Positions 17,001 through 26,352 of a stretch of 64,000 nt of DNA are shown here, piece by piece. This DNA is from Acinetobacter wuhouensis. GTDB taxonomy: Bacteria > Pseudomonadota > Gammaproteobacteria > Pseudomonadales > Moraxellaceae. The stretch is taken from assembly GCF_001696605.3 (NCBI RefSeq), contig NZ_CP031716.1, forward strand, positions 868,001-932,000. The letters are read 5' to 3'. The number at the start of each line of letters is the position of its first letter. The stretch's first letter is position 1. A program made the translations under genes and the position numbers. The notes beneath the pieces are model-generated. The model saw only the letters and a list, made by a program, of their open reading frames with translations, ran no database searches and was not told the origin of the DNA.

Positions 17001-18113
17001 ATGCGAAATTATAAAATAGATATATTGCGTGGCATTTCCATACTTCTGGTGTTGATTCACCATTTCAATATTCCATATAAATTGCACGATACCTTTTTAG
17101 GGATACAGTTTTTTGGTGAAAGCCTGAGTACGCTGATCGCTCGAAATGGTAATTATGGTGTCACCATGTTCTTTGTGATCTCGGGTTTTTTGATCACGCA
17201 ACATACTTTGCAGCGTAGTTCTTCTTTAGCACAGATCAATCTCAAAGATTTCTATATACGTCGTATTGCGCGGATTATACCGTGTCTGGTTTTACTGGTG
17301 GCAATGGTCACAGTGCTAGGCAGTTTCGGTTTAAAGCCATTTATGAACCAGGCGCCGAATGATATTGAAGTGTCTTATGCTTTAACGGTTTTTTCAGCAT
17401 TTACCTTTTGGATGAATATCCTGATCATTGAAAATGGCTGGGTCAATTATGCACTGGGTGTGCTGTGGTCACTGTCTGTGGAAGAAGTCTTCTATGTGGT
17501 TTTTCCGATTTTGTGTGTACTTTTAGGTCGTGGAAAAGGTTTCATTCTCTTTCCGCTTGCAGTGATTTGTTATGCACCGTATTTCCGTTCTTTGCATTTT
17601 GGTGAAGAAAGTGGGGCATATCTCTATCATTATTTTTCAAGTTTTGATGGTGTTGCGATTGGCTGTATAACGGCATTAATCGTTCAAAAGTATTCAGGTG
17701 TATTGCCCCATAAAAATCTGATCATTGGCATTGTTTCAGCCTTAATGATCGCCTTGTATTTCTATGCGCCAATCAAAGAAGTCAGTACATGGGGCATCAG
17801 TGCATTTGCACTGTTATCGGCTGTTTTAATGTTCTGTTTTGCGCAGAATTCAAAGGCTCATGCACAATCCTTCTTTGCAAAAATAATGGTATGGATTGGT
17901 CAGCGCAGTTATGAAATGTATCTGTTTCATCTGATTATTCTTGGGCTATTTAAAGTGTTTTATTTCCCCAAAGAAACCTTGGCTGCTGAAAAATTGATGT
18001 TATTGCCTGTTTATTTTATTTTGGTCTTTATCTTAAGTTGGGCGATTGAAAAGTATTATTCGACGCCGTTGAATGCGAAGATTAGGAAAAAATTAATCAA
18101 AATAAAGGAATAA
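17001..18113 (+). CDS. membrane acyltransferase 3 family (OafA/YrhL-like)
   Basis: About 370 residues from ATG 17001; polytopic, roughly ten helices. Acyltransferase_3 signatures: RNYKIDILRGISILLVLIHHF (catalytic His pair region R..D..RG...l.V...H), FFVISGFLITQ, FYIRRIARIIPCL (RR of R.xR motif), LWSLSVEEVFYVVFPIL. These enzymes O-acetylate surface polysaccharides or related glycans from cytoplasmic acyl-CoA. The target is unknown. No C-terminal SGNH domain. A TTG frame opens at 16917 but adds a tail with no family match. The next gene follows after 2 bp. Confidence 0.88.
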   Translation: MRNYKIDILRGISILLVLIHHFNIPYKLHDTFLGIQFFGESLSTLIARNGNYGVTMFFVISGFLITQHTLQRSSSLAQINLKDFYIRRIARIIPCLVLLVAMVTVLGSFGLKPFMNQAPNDIEVSYALTVFSAFTFWMNILIIENGWVNYALGVLWSLSVEEVFYVVFPILCVLLGRGKGFILFPLAVICYAPYFRSLHFGEESGAYLYHYFSSFDGVAIGCITALIVQKYSGVLPHKNLIIGIVSALMIALYFYAPIKEVSTWGISAFALLSAVLMFCFAQNSKAHAQSFFAKIMVWIGQRSYEMYLFHLIILGLFKVFYFPKETLAAEKLMLLPVYFILVFILSWAIEKYYSTPLNAKIRKKLIKIKE

Positions 18114-18115
18114 AA

Positions 18116-18625
18116 ATGGAGTTACATCAGCTGATTGAGAAAATCAAAACTGAGCAAAATTGTGAAGTTTTTCCTGCATTGGAAAATATTGATCTACCTT
18201 CTCGGACACCTGATGATCTTCGTCAATTCTATCGCCTTTGTAATGGAATACAACTGTTTAAAGATTCAGATTATGCAATAGAAATTGTGGGTGTAGATTT
18301 GTTTATTCCGATCAATCGCTATTTGTATCCGCTTGAATCAATAGATTGGAATGCAGATACAGATGAAGTCAGCAATCATTGGTATTTAATCGCGAAAGAC
18401 ACTATGCAGAGTCAATATATCAGTCTTGATTTGACCCAGGAACGATATGGTCAATGTTATGATAGTTTTATTGAAACCCATTCTTTAATGGGGAGTTCAC
18501 CTATTATTGCCCGTAATTTTACAGAATTTTGGCAACAAATTTATACTGGTAAAGGGCAGTATTGGTATTGGTTACAGGATGATTTTAAATCTTTAGGTGA
18601 TGCTTATGATCCACCTATTTTATAG
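18116..18625 (+). CDS. SMI1/KNR4 (SUKH) family protein
   Basis: 169 residues, soluble. SUKH features: LPSRTPDDLRQFYRLCNGIQLF near residues 27-45 (the 'P..L..fY...NG' motif), beta-rich centre, and a C-terminal FTEFWQQIYTGKGQYWYWLQDDF. SUKH proteins are mainly immunity proteins of polymorphic toxin systems, though stand-alone housekeeping-like members exist. No toxin gene adjoins. It starts 2 bp after the acyltransferase stop with AAGGA upstream, so the two are co-transcribed. Confidence 0.8.
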   Translation: MELHQLIEKIKTEQNCEVFPALENIDLPSRTPDDLRQFYRLCNGIQLFKDSDYAIEIVGVDLFIPINRYLYPLESIDWNADTDEVSNHWYLIAKDTMQSQYISLDLTQERYGQCYDSFIETHSLMGSSPIIARNFTEFWQQIYTGKGQYWYWLQDDFKSLGDAYDPPIL

Positions 18626-18631
18626 ACCATA

Positions 18632-18655
18632 AAAAACCTCCACATGGAGGTTTTA
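18632..18655. terminator. bidirectional terminator
   Basis: AAAACCTCC-ACAT-GGAGGTTTT between convergent SUKH and hemJ genes, A-run on one side and T-run on the other. Confidence 0.85.
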
Positions 18656-18673
18656 AATTTTGGTATGGGTATT

Positions 18674-19126
18674 TTAAAAAGTCGGTTTAACCACCACTAA
18701 AATAATCACAGCAACTAAAATCAAGGTCGGCATTTCATTGAAAAAGCGCCAGAATTTATGTGATTTGTAGTGTGCATTACCAATCAATTTTTTACGATAA
18801 TAACCACAAACAAAATGGTAAATCACTAATAAACCCACCAGTCCGACTTTGAGATAAAACCAAACGGCTTCGTGATAATGACGACTTGCATCACCCCAAT
18901 CGACAAGGAAATGAGCTGTGATGAGTGTTGCGACCATCGCAGGCCACATGATGCCACGATACAACTTACGTTCCATGACTTCAAAGCGTTGATGGCTGAC
19001 AGCATCATCACTCATGGCATGGTAGACATATAGGCGGGGGAGATAGAACAATGCAGCAAACCAACAGACTACTGCGATAATATGAAGTGCTTTGACCCAA
19101 AGGAAAGCTTCTGAAGGAGCATCCAT
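18674..19126 (-). CDS. hemJ: protoporphyrinogen IX oxidase HemJ
   Basis: Inner-membrane protein converting protoporphyrinogen IX to protoporphyrin IX in heme synthesis. About 150 residues with four membrane helices. HemJ (UPF0093) features: AFLWVKALHIIAVVCWFAALFYLPRLYVYH with the conserved His and the LPR motif, RFEVMERKLYRGIMWPAM, and WFYLKVGLVGLLVIYH with the conserved Lys. Start ATG 19126 chosen over 19171 because of an AAAGGG box 8 nt upstream and the family N-terminus. No HemG or HemY gene is in the window. Confidence 0.92.
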   Translation of the reverse strand: MDAPSEAFLWVKALHIIAVVCWFAALFYLPRLYVYHAMSDDAVSHQRFEVMERKLYRGIMWPAMVATLITAHFLVDWGDASRHYHEAVWFYLKVGLVGLLVIYHFVCGYYRKKLIGNAHYKSHKFWRFFNEMPTLILVAVIILVVVKPTF

Positions 19127-19204
19127 CAATTTACCCTTTAAAGGGCAGTGTGGAAGAAGTTGATCATTCACTGTTCAAACAGCGAATGATCAAAATTTCT
19201 TAAA

Positions 19205-20437
19205 TTAGCCTTCCCATTTTTTGAAAATGAGGCAAGCATTAACACCGCCAAAACCGAAACTGTTACTCATCACAGTATTCAATTTTGCGTCACGTTTTTC
19301 AAGTACAACATCATAAGCTTTTGCACCTTCATCAAGTTCAGTCACGTTGATGTTTGGCGCGATAAAGTCATTTTGCATCATCAATACAGAATAAATCGCT
19401 TCTTGTACACCCGCAGCACCCAAGCTATGACCTGTCATTGATTTAGTAGAACTCAAAGCAGGAACATTGCCTTCACCGAATGCGCGACCCATTGCATGAA
19501 GTTCTGTAATATCACCAGCAGGTGTAGATGTACCATGTGTATTTACATAGTCAATTTTTTCTACGCCATGTTGTTTTGCTTCTTCAAGTGCCATCAAGAT
19601 ACAACGTGTTGCGCCTTCACCAGATGGAGCAACCATATCCGCACCGTCAGAGTTAGCCGCATAAGCTACAACTTCAGCAAGAATGTTCGCACCACGTGCT
19701 TGAGCATGCTCAAGTGATTCAAGTACCACGAAACCACCACCACCTGCGATCACGAAACCGTCACGATCCGCAGAATATGGACGTGAAGCTGATTCAGGTG
19801 TTTCATTGTATTTAGAACACAATGCGCCCATCGCATCAAACAATAAGCTTTGTGACCAGTGATCTTCTTCACCACCGCCCGCAAGCATTAAATCTTGTTT
19901 ACCCAATTGAATCAGGTTGTAGGCATAACCAATCGCATCGGCAGATGTTGCGCAAGCACTGGTAATCGAGTGTGCTACACCTTGTAATTTAAATGCCACA
20001 CCGACGTTTGCGGTAATGGTATTTGACATATTACGTGGTACGAAGAAAGGACCAATTTTACGTGCGCCTTTTTCTTCAAGTAACTTAATCATTTCAGCAA
20101 CAGAAGCAGTTGAGTTACCACCTGAACCGCCTGCGATCCCGTAACGTGGATTACCGCCAAGTTGCTCAGGTGTTAAGCCTGCATGCTCAACTGCTGCCAA
20201 TGCAGAGTTATAGGCATACATTGCACACACGCCCATGAAACGTTTGAGTTTACGGTCGATGCCATCAAAATCTTGTTCAGCAGCAGCACTGACATGGCTT
20301 TTGAAATTTAATTCTTCATAAGTTGGATTGTGGCGAGTACCAGAAATACCATTTTGTAAAGAATGTGTTACATCTGCTAGGGTATTCCCAATACAAGAAT
20401 TAATACCCATACCCGTAATTACAACGCGACGGTTCAT
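19205..20437 (-). CDS. fabB: beta-ketoacyl-ACP synthase I
   Basis: Condensing enzyme of fatty-acid elongation, needed for unsaturated acids in the FabA/FabB route. About 410 residues, thiolase fold. Catalytic Cys in SITSACATSADAIG, His in NTHGTSTPAGD, Lys in SSTKSMTGHSLGAAG with the second His. N-terminus RRVVITGMGINSCIG is standard. ATG 20437 with AAGGA upstream is chosen over the longer frame from 20479. No fabA adjoins. Closer to FabB than FabF by N-terminal and SACATS context, but an exact split needs alignment. Confidence 0.92.
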   Translation of the reverse strand: MNRRVVITGMGINSCIGNTLADVTHSLQNGISGTRHNPTYEELNFKSHVSAAAEQDFDGIDRKLKRFMGVCAMYAYNSALAAVEHAGLTPEQLGGNPRYGIAGGSGGNSTASVAEMIKLLEEKGARKIGPFFVPRNMSNTITANVGVAFKLQGVAHSITSACATSADAIGYAYNLIQLGKQDLMLAGGGEEDHWSQSLLFDAMGALCSKYNETPESASRPYSADRDGFVIAGGGGFVVLESLEHAQARGANILAEVVAYAANSDGADMVAPSGEGATRCILMALEEAKQHGVEKIDYVNTHGTSTPAGDITELHAMGRAFGEGNVPALSSTKSMTGHSLGAAGVQEAIYSVLMMQNDFIAPNINVTELDEGAKAYDVVLEKRDAKLNTVMSNSFGFGGVNACLIFKKWEG

Positions 20438-20477
20438 GCAAAGTCCTTTATTTATAAATAGGGATAGAATGGAGCCC

Positions 20478-20542
20478 ATTTAAACGGTTTTGCTTTTCAA
20501 TCGCAATGGCGAAAGATATTGATTCATCAATAACGTTTAAAT
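20478..20542. promoter_or_regulatory. inverted motif pair upstream of fabB
   Basis: ATTTAAACG (20478-20486) and its complement CGTTTAAAT (20534-20542), 47 bp apart, lie 40-105 bp upstream of the fabB start. A possible two-site operator. The rest of 20543-20742 shows nothing I can name. Confidence 0.3.
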
Positions 20543-20742
20543 AGGCTTCAGTTGATCTTAAAAATGTTGTAATGCATGGTAGTACTTAGTGTTATGACAG
20601 GTTTTGATGAACTTTTGATGTGATGAGATTCCATGAAAAGTTAGGCAAAAACATCCATTGGATAATGTGCTTAAAGTGAGTAAATGACGAATATCTTATA
20701 GATATATACATCACAGCATTTGATTTGAAAAATGATTTGGGT

Positions 20743-21096
20743 TTAGTCCAAAGGTTCTTCATAGTCGATTTGTTCGAGTTTCCCAGTTACTGGATTGCGC
20801 GCAAAAGCACTTTGTGGTGGTGCATCGAGTAGGGTGATAATTTCAGGACAATAATTGGCAATCGTATTTACATCGTAAACACCATGATGATTTGCATCGT
20901 CCATATAGTCTTGGGATTCTTCTCCACTCGTAAAAAGCCAACCACTGTCTTCTGGATGATCAGGATGTGGAAACTCTCTGACCATATAGCCCACAGATTT
21001 ACCCTCTACAGTAATCATATCTGTTGCAATACAAGCGCCATAACCTGTAGCGAGTGGGCGAATCTGAGTTTTATCTAGGTGAAATTTCTTAGTCAT
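20743..21096 (-). CDS. DUF2185 (Imm33-like) protein
   Basis: 117 residues, cytosolic. Matches DUF2185: ACIATDMITVEGKSVGYMVREFP, then DSGWLFTSGEESQDYMDDANHHGVYDVNTIANYCPEIITLLDAPP. Relatives occur as immunity proteins (Imm33-type) in polymorphic toxin loci and also as orphans. No toxin gene is next to it. AAGGTAAT upstream of ATG 21096 gives a plausible SD. Confidence 0.82.
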   Translation of the reverse strand: MTKKFHLDKTQIRPLATGYGACIATDMITVEGKSVGYMVREFPHPDHPEDSGWLFTSGEESQDYMDDANHHGVYDVNTIANYCPEIITLLDAPPQSAFARNPVTGKLEQIDYEEPLD

Positions 21097-21120
21097 TATT
21101 GTATTACCTTTTGGTTGTAT

Positions 21121-21212
21121 TATGATCTGGATGAAATCATATAGAGAACTGAATTTTTTATATGATCGTATGTTCTAATATAGAGTAATTATATGTGATG
21201 GTAATGATCATA
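21121..21212. promoter_or_regulatory. repeated TATGATC motifs upstream of the EcsC gene
   Basis: TATGATC at 21121 and 21161 and the inverse GATCATA at 21206-21212, in the AT-rich divergent spacer between the DUF2185 and EcsC genes. Spacing is 40 and about 45 bp, near four turns. A possible operator set. Confidence 0.3.
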
Positions 21213-21325
21213 TTTAAAAATAAAATCAAGATTTTGGCTTTTTAACAGAATCGAAACCGATTAAAGTAAAAGATCTATGTCATTATGATGATTAAGTTTA
21301 AAAATATAAGTGGGTGAGCAGAAAT

Positions 21326-22807
21326 ATGTCTGATTCAAAGAATAAACAACAGCGCAGTTTAATTTCGAATGCTTTAAATGTTGCAAAAAAAATGACAACA
21401 ACCGGCTTTGATGTATTGAATCATGTTGCGCCAGGCACAGTGAGTAAATTGACTCAAAGCCCACAACAGGACTCAGTGATTCTGGGTTCTGCAAAAGAAA
21501 AAAATAACCTTGAACGCAAAAAATATGAAAATCCTCAACAAATGATGCGTGAACATTTACCAACAGTGACAGGAAAGTTATTGGGTAAGCATTATAAAAA
21601 AATTAATCATGTCGCTTCATTTATCTCACCTGACCTTAATGACAAATTGTCAGATTTTATCTTTGATAAGCTCAATGATTTTGTATCCGAGTTAACTTCT
21701 GTTGAGGCATTACTGAAAGAGGTGGGTGCGAAAGATTTATCAGAATTGGCAAAAGATCCTGAGCGTTCTTTGCGGATCAGTACGGCATTGGCAAATCAAA
21801 ATAAACTGATTGCTGTGATTCAAGGGGCATTATCTGGTGCTGTAGGAGGTGTGGGAGCGATTATTGATGTTCCAACATCTTTAGCACTGGCACTACGTAG
21901 TATTTACCATACAGGTCGTGCTTATGGTTTCGAGCTGAATATCAAAGATCAAGCCATTGTCGAATATATTTTTAAAGAAATTGATTTGGCAACTGTTGCT
22001 GAAAAACAAGCGTTGTTGGCGGCAATTCGTACTTTTGTTGGGGTATTAGAAACACATAATGTCAGTCAGTTACAGCAGTTACTGGGTTCTGGAAATGACA
22101 TTGATGTTTTAAAGCGTTGGGTTGCCAATGACGATGGTTCATTCAAGCTTTCGTGGATGAATAATCTGCCTCATTTTACTTTACTCTCGCGCTTAACACC
22201 TTTAGCGACGATGGGCGTAAGTGCAGTATATAGTTGGAAATTGGTGGATGATGCAACAGATAAAGCTGAAATTATTTTTTCAGGTGCTCGACAATACTTA
22301 TTGGCACATCCTGATGAAAATATAGATGCTTTAGAAGCATACGAAAAGTCAAAGCAAAGTATTTCTGAAACAGCGCCATTATTGTTAAAAGAGATTGAAG
22401 CTGAACCACAGTCTGAAACTAAATCGTCTGTAGACGTTGAAGATAAGTCTCAGGTGACAAAGCTCGTTGAAGAAACAGTTCAACCAGTTGAAAGTAAAGC
22501 TCAGCCTAAAACTCCTGTAAAGGTTAAAAAGGAAGTTGTACAACCTACTGAAAATTCTTCTGAAAATAATGCTCAATCTAAGACCGCGCCAAAAGCCAAA
22601 ACTACGACTACAAGAGCAAGACGTACGACTCAAAAAGTTGAACCGAAAGCTGAAGGTGCAGATAAAACGGTTTCAGTGGCTAAAACTTCAACAAGCGCAA
22701 AAACTGTAACAAAAAAGCGCACTCCTGCAAAAGCCAAAGAAAACCTAGGAAATACAGCAAAAACTTCTGATAAATCATTGGAAAACACGGAAAATAAAGC
22801 TGAATAA
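21326..22807 (+). CDS. EcsC-family protein with a Lys/Ala/Thr-rich tail
   Basis: About 493 residues. The EcsC domain spans roughly residues 75-330, with the recognisable ALSGAVGGVGAIIDVPTSLALALRSIYHTGRAYGF segment in two parts and ADKAEIIFSGARQYL at its end. Residues about 350-493 are a low-complexity tail of Lys, Ala, Thr, Glu and Pro (VKKEVVQPTEN, TTTRARRTTQKVEPK, KKRTPAKAKE), resembling histone-H1-like or phasin-like C-termini and possibly DNA-binding. EcsC function is unresolved. Start ATG 21326; a GTG opens at 21314 with no better SD. Confidence 0.82.
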   Translation: MSDSKNKQQRSLISNALNVAKKMTTTGFDVLNHVAPGTVSKLTQSPQQDSVILGSAKEKNNLERKKYENPQQMMREHLPTVTGKLLGKHYKKINHVASFISPDLNDKLSDFIFDKLNDFVSELTSVEALLKEVGAKDLSELAKDPERSLRISTALANQNKLIAVIQGALSGAVGGVGAIIDVPTSLALALRSIYHTGRAYGFELNIKDQAIVEYIFKEIDLATVAEKQALLAAIRTFVGVLETHNVSQLQQLLGSGNDIDVLKRWVANDDGSFKLSWMNNLPHFTLLSRLTPLATMGVSAVYSWKLVDDATDKAEIIFSGARQYLLAHPDENIDALEAYEKSKQSISETAPLLLKEIEAEPQSETKSSVDVEDKSQVTKLVEETVQPVESKAQPKTPVKVKKEVVQPTENSSENNAQSKTAPKAKTTTTRARRTTQKVEPKAEGADKTVSVAKTSTSAKTVTKKRTPAKAKENLGNTAKTSDKSLENTENKAE

Positions 22808-22836
22808 ATAGAATCAGATTTATTCTGTAAGGTTGG

Positions 22837-22875
22837 AATGGTCGATATTTGACAGTACGTTGAATATTGACCATT
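22837..22875 (+). terminator. terminator after the EcsC gene
   Basis: AATGGTCGATAT / ATATTGACCATT with one mismatch and a 15-nt loop, then TTT. The same bases carry the -35 region of the rpsL promoter. Confidence 0.55.
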
Positions 22876-22895
22876 TTTACGTCTTGGCTTACAAT
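22867..22895 (+). promoter_or_regulatory. sigma-70 promoter of the str operon
   Basis: TTGACC (22867-22872), 17-bp spacer, TACAAT (22890-22895). One mismatch to consensus in each hexamer. The leader then holds a hairpin CCTCAAAAA / TTTTTGAGG (about 22903-22929) before the rpsL SD GGGAG. Confidence 0.75.
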
Positions 22896-22954
22896 TGCAT
22901 GCCCTCAAAAAGTGGTATTTTTTTGAGGCTTTTTATTAACGGGAGAATTGCCAT

Positions 22955-23329
22955 ATGGCAACAACAAATCAGTTGATCCGTAAGGGTCGTACAACTTTAG
23001 TTGAAAAATCTAAAGTTCCTGCGTTGAAGGCTTGTCCACAACGTCGTGGTGTTTGTACACGTGTTTATACAACTACACCTAAAAAACCTAACTCAGCAAT
23101 GCGTAAAGTTTGCCGTGTTCGCTTAACTTCAGGTTTCGAAGTTTCTAGCTATATCGGTGGTGAAGGTCATAACCTACAAGAGCACAGTGTTGTTCTTATC
23201 CGTGGTGGTCGTGTTAAAGACTTACCAGGTGTACGTTACCATACCGTTCGTGGTTCTTTGGACTGTGCTGGTGTTAAAGATCGTAACCAGTCTCGTTCAA
23301 AATACGGTACTAAACGTCCTAAGAAATAA
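22955..23329 (+). CDS. rpsL: 30S ribosomal protein S12
   Basis: Decoding-centre protein of the small subunit, 124 residues, full length. [13 protein letters not shown] holds Lys42/Lys43 and [16 protein letters not shown] holds Lys88 (E. coli-like numbering); both are wild type, so no streptomycin-resistance change is visible. The C-terminus [12 protein letters not shown] is standard. First gene of the str operon; GGGAG SD upstream. Confidence 0.99.
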   Translation: MATTNQLIRKGRTTLVEKSKVPALKACPQRRGVCTRVYTTTPKKPNSAMRKVCRVRLTSGFEVSSYIGGEGHNLQEHSVVLIRGGRVKDLPGVRYHTVRGSLDCAGVKDRNQSRSKYGTKRPKK

Positions 23330-23434
23330 TTCGTTAAGAATTAAAGCTTAAGATTATAGAACCGCAATCCTTTATCGTCTCGCTTGTCTGATTTCTGCAT
23401 TTATTTTGTGAAATTCAAGCGACGTGTAGTAAGG

Positions 23435-23489
23435 CCAGCGAATAGTACATGACACTTTGTACTCATGCTGGATAAACCTGAAGTGTCAT
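23435..23489 (+). promoter_or_regulatory. structured rpsL-rpsG spacer, candidate S7 translational operator
   Basis: Two mutually exclusive folds: a nested hairpin CCAGC...GCTGG (23435-23439, 23467-23471) enclosing AGTACA...TGTACT (23444-23449, 23458-23463), or a longer-range stem ATGACACTT / AAGTGTCAT (23449-23457, 23481-23489). The second ends 19 bases before the rpsG start. In E. coli the S12-S7 spacer is the S7 repressor site; equivalence here is inference. Confidence 0.5.
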
Positions 23490-23507
23490 ATTTATAGGTA
23501 GTTTAAA

Positions 23508-23978
23508 ATGCCAAGACGTCGCGTAGTCGCTGCTCGTGAAATCCTTCCGGATCCTAAGTTCAGTAGCCAAACAATCGCTAAATTCATGAACCACGTAATG
23601 CAAGATGGTAAAAAATCTATTGCTGAAAGTATCGTTTACGGTGCTTTAGATCGCGTTCAAGAAAAAAACAAAGTAGACCCAGTTGAATTTTTCGAGACTA
23701 CTCTTGAAAAAGTTCGCCCTATGGTCGAAGTAAAAGCACGCCGTGTTGGTGGTGCTACATACCAAGTACCTATGGAAGTACGCCCATCCCGTCGTACTGC
23801 CTTGGCTATGCGTTGGTTAGTAGATGCTGCTGCTAAGCGTTCTGAAAAAACTATGGCGTTACGTCTTGCTGGTGAGTTGCTTGATGCAGCTGAAGGCAAA
23901 GGCGCAGCGATCAAAAAACGTGAAGATGTGCACCGTATGGCTGAAGCTAACAAAGCCTTCTCTCACTACCGCTTCTAA
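23508..23978 (+). CDS. rpsG: 30S ribosomal protein S7
   Basis: 16S rRNA 3'-domain assembly initiator, 156 residues. N-terminus [19 protein letters not shown], centre [24 protein letters not shown] and [15 protein letters not shown]-terminus [15 protein letters not shown], all typical. Second gene of str, 178 bp after rpsL, with a structured spacer. Confidence 0.99.
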   Translation: MPRRRVVAAREILPDPKFSSQTIAKFMNHVMQDGKKSIAESIVYGALDRVQEKNKVDPVEFFETTLEKVRPMVEVKARRVGGATYQVPMEVRPSRRTALAMRWLVDAAAKRSEKTMALRLAGELLDAAEGKGAAIKKREDVHRMAEANKAFSHYRF

Positions 23979-24012
23979 GCGGCTAAAACAGTCCCTTATC
24001 AGGAGAATACTC

Positions 24013-24075
24013 ATGCGGACAGCAGCTCGATTTAACATCGCCCTCTACCAAAGTGGGGGATTTGCGGGTATTTGA
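24013..24075 (+). CDS. possible 20-codon leader peptide between rpsG and fusA
   Basis: ATG at 24013 has AGGAG seven bases upstream, as good an SD as any nearby. It encodes MRTAARFNIALYQSGGFAGI and stops at 24073-24075. A perfect hairpin follows at 24104-24129, before fusA. It could be a translated leader that tunes fusA, or chance. No known homologue is recalled. Confidence 0.4.
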   Translation: MRTAARFNIALYQSGGFAGI

Positions 24076-24103
24076 GTTGCCCCAAAACGTATTGAGTATC
24101 CGT

Positions 24104-24129
24104 ACGCATCAATAATTTTATTGATGCGT
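24104..24129 (+). promoter_or_regulatory. hairpin in the rpsG-fusA spacer
   Basis: Perfect 11-bp stem ACGCATCAATA / TATTGATGCGT (24104-24114, 24119-24129) with an ATTT loop, followed by CCTGTTTT. Terminator-like attenuator or processing site 38 bases before fusA. Confidence 0.55.
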
Positions 24130-24167
24130 CCTGTTTTAAACAACAAAATTTAGGAATGCAAGAAATC

Positions 24168-26303
24168 ATGGCTCGTCAAACCCCAATTTCTCGTTATCGT
24201 AACATTGGTATCTCTGCACACATTGATGCTGGTAAAACAACGACTTCAGAACGTATTTTGTTCTATACAGGTCAAAGCCACAAACTTGGTGAAACTCACG
24301 AAGGTTCTGCGACTACTGACTGGATGGAACAAGAACAAGAACGTGGTATTACTATTACTTCAGCAGCTGTAACATGCTTCTGGTCAGGTATGGGCAACCA
24401 GTTCGACCAACACCGTATTAACGTTATTGACACACCGGGACACGTTGACTTCACAATCGAAGTAGAACGTTCTATGCGTGTTCTTGACGGTGCGTGCATG
24501 GTTTACTGTGCTGTAGGTGGTGTACAACCTCAGTCTGAAACAGTATGGCGTCAAGCAAACAAATATAAAGTGCCACGTATTGCGTTCGTTAACAAAATGG
24601 ACCGTACTGGTGCGAACTTCTTCCGTGCTGTTGAGCAAATGAAAACTCGTTTAGGTGCAAATCCAGTGCCTATCGTTGTTCCAATTGGTGCAGAAGAAAA
24701 CTTCCAAGGTGTTGTTGACCTTATCGAAATGAAAGCGATTATCTGGGATGAAGAATCTCAAGGTATGAAGTTTGAATACGGTGAGATCCCAGCTGAATTG
24801 GTTGAATTAGCGCAAGAATGGCGTACTAACATGGTTGAAGCTGCTGCTGAAGCATCAGAAGAACTCATGGATAAATACCTAGAAGAAGGCGAACTAACTA
24901 AAGAAGAGATTGTTGGCGGTCTACGTACACGTACTTTGGCGAATGAAATTCAGCCAATGATGTGTGGTTCTGCATTCAAAAACAAAGGTGTTCAACGTAT
25001 GTTGGATGCTGTAATTGAATTCTTACCTGCACCAACTGACGTTGAAGCGATCAAAGGTATTCTTGACGACAAAGACGAAACTGAAGGTTCTCGTGAAGCG
25101 TCTGATGAAGCACCGTTCTCTGCGTTAGCGTTCAAAATCATGAACGACAAATTCGTAGGTAACTTAACGTTCGTACGTGTTTACTCTGGTGTTCTTCAAG
25201 CAGGTAGCCCTGTTTACAACCCAGTGAAAATGAAACGTGAGCGTATTGGTCGTATCGTACAGATGCATGCTAACGATCGTCACGACATCGAAGAAATTCG
25301 TGCAGGTGATATCGCAGCGTGTGTAGGTCTTAAAGATACAACGACTGGTGATACATTGTGTGATGAAAATCACGTAATTACACTAGAGCGTATGGAATTC
25401 CCAGAGCCAGTAATTGCACTTGCAGTTGAACCTAAAACTAAAGCTGACCAAGAAAAAATGTCAGTTGCTTTAGGTCGTTTGGCGAAAGAAGATCCATCGT
25501 TCCGTGTACGTACAGACGAAGAATCTGGTCAAACAATTATTGCAGGTATGGGTGAGCTTCACCTTGACATCATTGTTGACCGTATGAAACGTGAATTCGG
25601 CGTTGAAGCAAACATTGGTAAACCAATGGTTTCTTACCGTGAAACGATCAAAAAATCGGTTGAACAAGAAGGTAAATTCGTTCGTCAAACTGGTGGTAAA
25701 GGTAAGTTTGGTCACGTATACGTACGTCTTGAACCACTTGCTGAAGATGCTGGTAAAGATTACGAATTCGCTGAAGAAGTTGTTGGTGGTGTAGTACCTA
25801 AAGAATTCTTTGGTGCGGTAGACAAAGGTATTCAAGAACGTATGAAGAATGGTGTCTTGGCTGGTTACCCTGTTGTGGGTATTAAAGCGACATTATTTGA
25901 TGGTTCTTACCATGATGTCGACTCTGACGAATTATCGTTCAAAATGGCAGGTTCTTATGCCTTCCGTGATGGTTTCATGAAAGCGGATCCTATCCTCCTT
26001 GAACCTATCATGAAAGTTGAAGTAGAAACTCCAGAAGATTACATGGGCGATATCATGGGTGACTTAAACCGTCGTCGTGGTATGGTTCAAGGTATGGACG
26101 ATTTACCTGGTGGTACTAAAGCAATTCGTGCTGAAGTTCCACTTGCTGAGATGTTTGGTTACGCGACTCAAATGCGTTCTATGTCTCAAGGTCGTGCGAC
26201 ATACTCTATGGAATTTGCTAAATATGCTGAAACTCCACGTAACGTGGCTGAAGGCATCATTTCTAAATTCCAAAATGGTGGTAAAAAAGGTGACGACGAG
26301 TAA
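24168..26303 (+). CDS. fusA: translation elongation factor G
   Basis: GTPase driving translocation and, with RRF, ribosome recycling. 711-712 residues. G1 [11 protein letters not shown]2 [11 protein letters not shown]3 DTPGHVDF, G4 [10 protein letters not shown]; domains II-V follow, ending [18 protein letters not shown]. An ATG four codons upstream (24156) sits directly on the AGGA sequence, so [12 protein letters not shown] at 24168 is the start. Third str gene, about 190 bp after rpsG. Confidence 0.98.
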   Translation: MARQTPISRYRNIGISAHIDAGKTTTSERILFYTGQSHKLGETHEGSATTDWMEQEQERGITITSAAVTCFWSGMGNQFDQHRINVIDTPGHVDFTIEVERSMRVLDGACMVYCAVGGVQPQSETVWRQANKYKVPRIAFVNKMDRTGANFFRAVEQMKTRLGANPVPIVVPIGAEENFQGVVDLIEMKAIIWDEESQGMKFEYGEIPAELVELAQEWRTNMVEAAAEASEELMDKYLEEGELTKEEIVGGLRTRTLANEIQPMMCGSAFKNKGVQRMLDAVIEFLPAPTDVEAIKGILDDKDETEGSREASDEAPFSALAFKIMNDKFVGNLTFVRVYSGVLQAGSPVYNPVKMKRERIGRIVQMHANDRHDIEEIRAGDIAACVGLKDTTTGDTLCDENHVITLERMEFPEPVIALAVEPKTKADQEKMSVALGRLAKEDPSFRVRTDEESGQTIIAGMGELHLDIIVDRMKREFGVEANIGKPMVSYRETIKKSVEQEGKFVRQTGGKGKFGHVYVRLEPLAEDAGKDYEFAEEVVGGVVPKEFFGAVDKGIQERMKNGVLAGYPVVGIKATLFDGSYHDVDSDELSFKMAGSYAFRDGFMKADPILLEPIMKVEVETPEDYMGDIMGDLNRRRGMVQGMDDLPGGTKAIRAEVPLAEMFGYATQMRSMSQGRATYSMEFAKYAETPRNVAEGIISKFQNGGKKGDDE

Positions 26304-26352
26304 TCTTTCGATTACTATAAGCCCAAACTAATTCATAGTTAAAAACCAAATG

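Noticed and set aside
23657..23953. 98-codon minus-strand ORF opposite rpsG
   Set aside because: Shadow of a highly conserved ribosomal protein gene.
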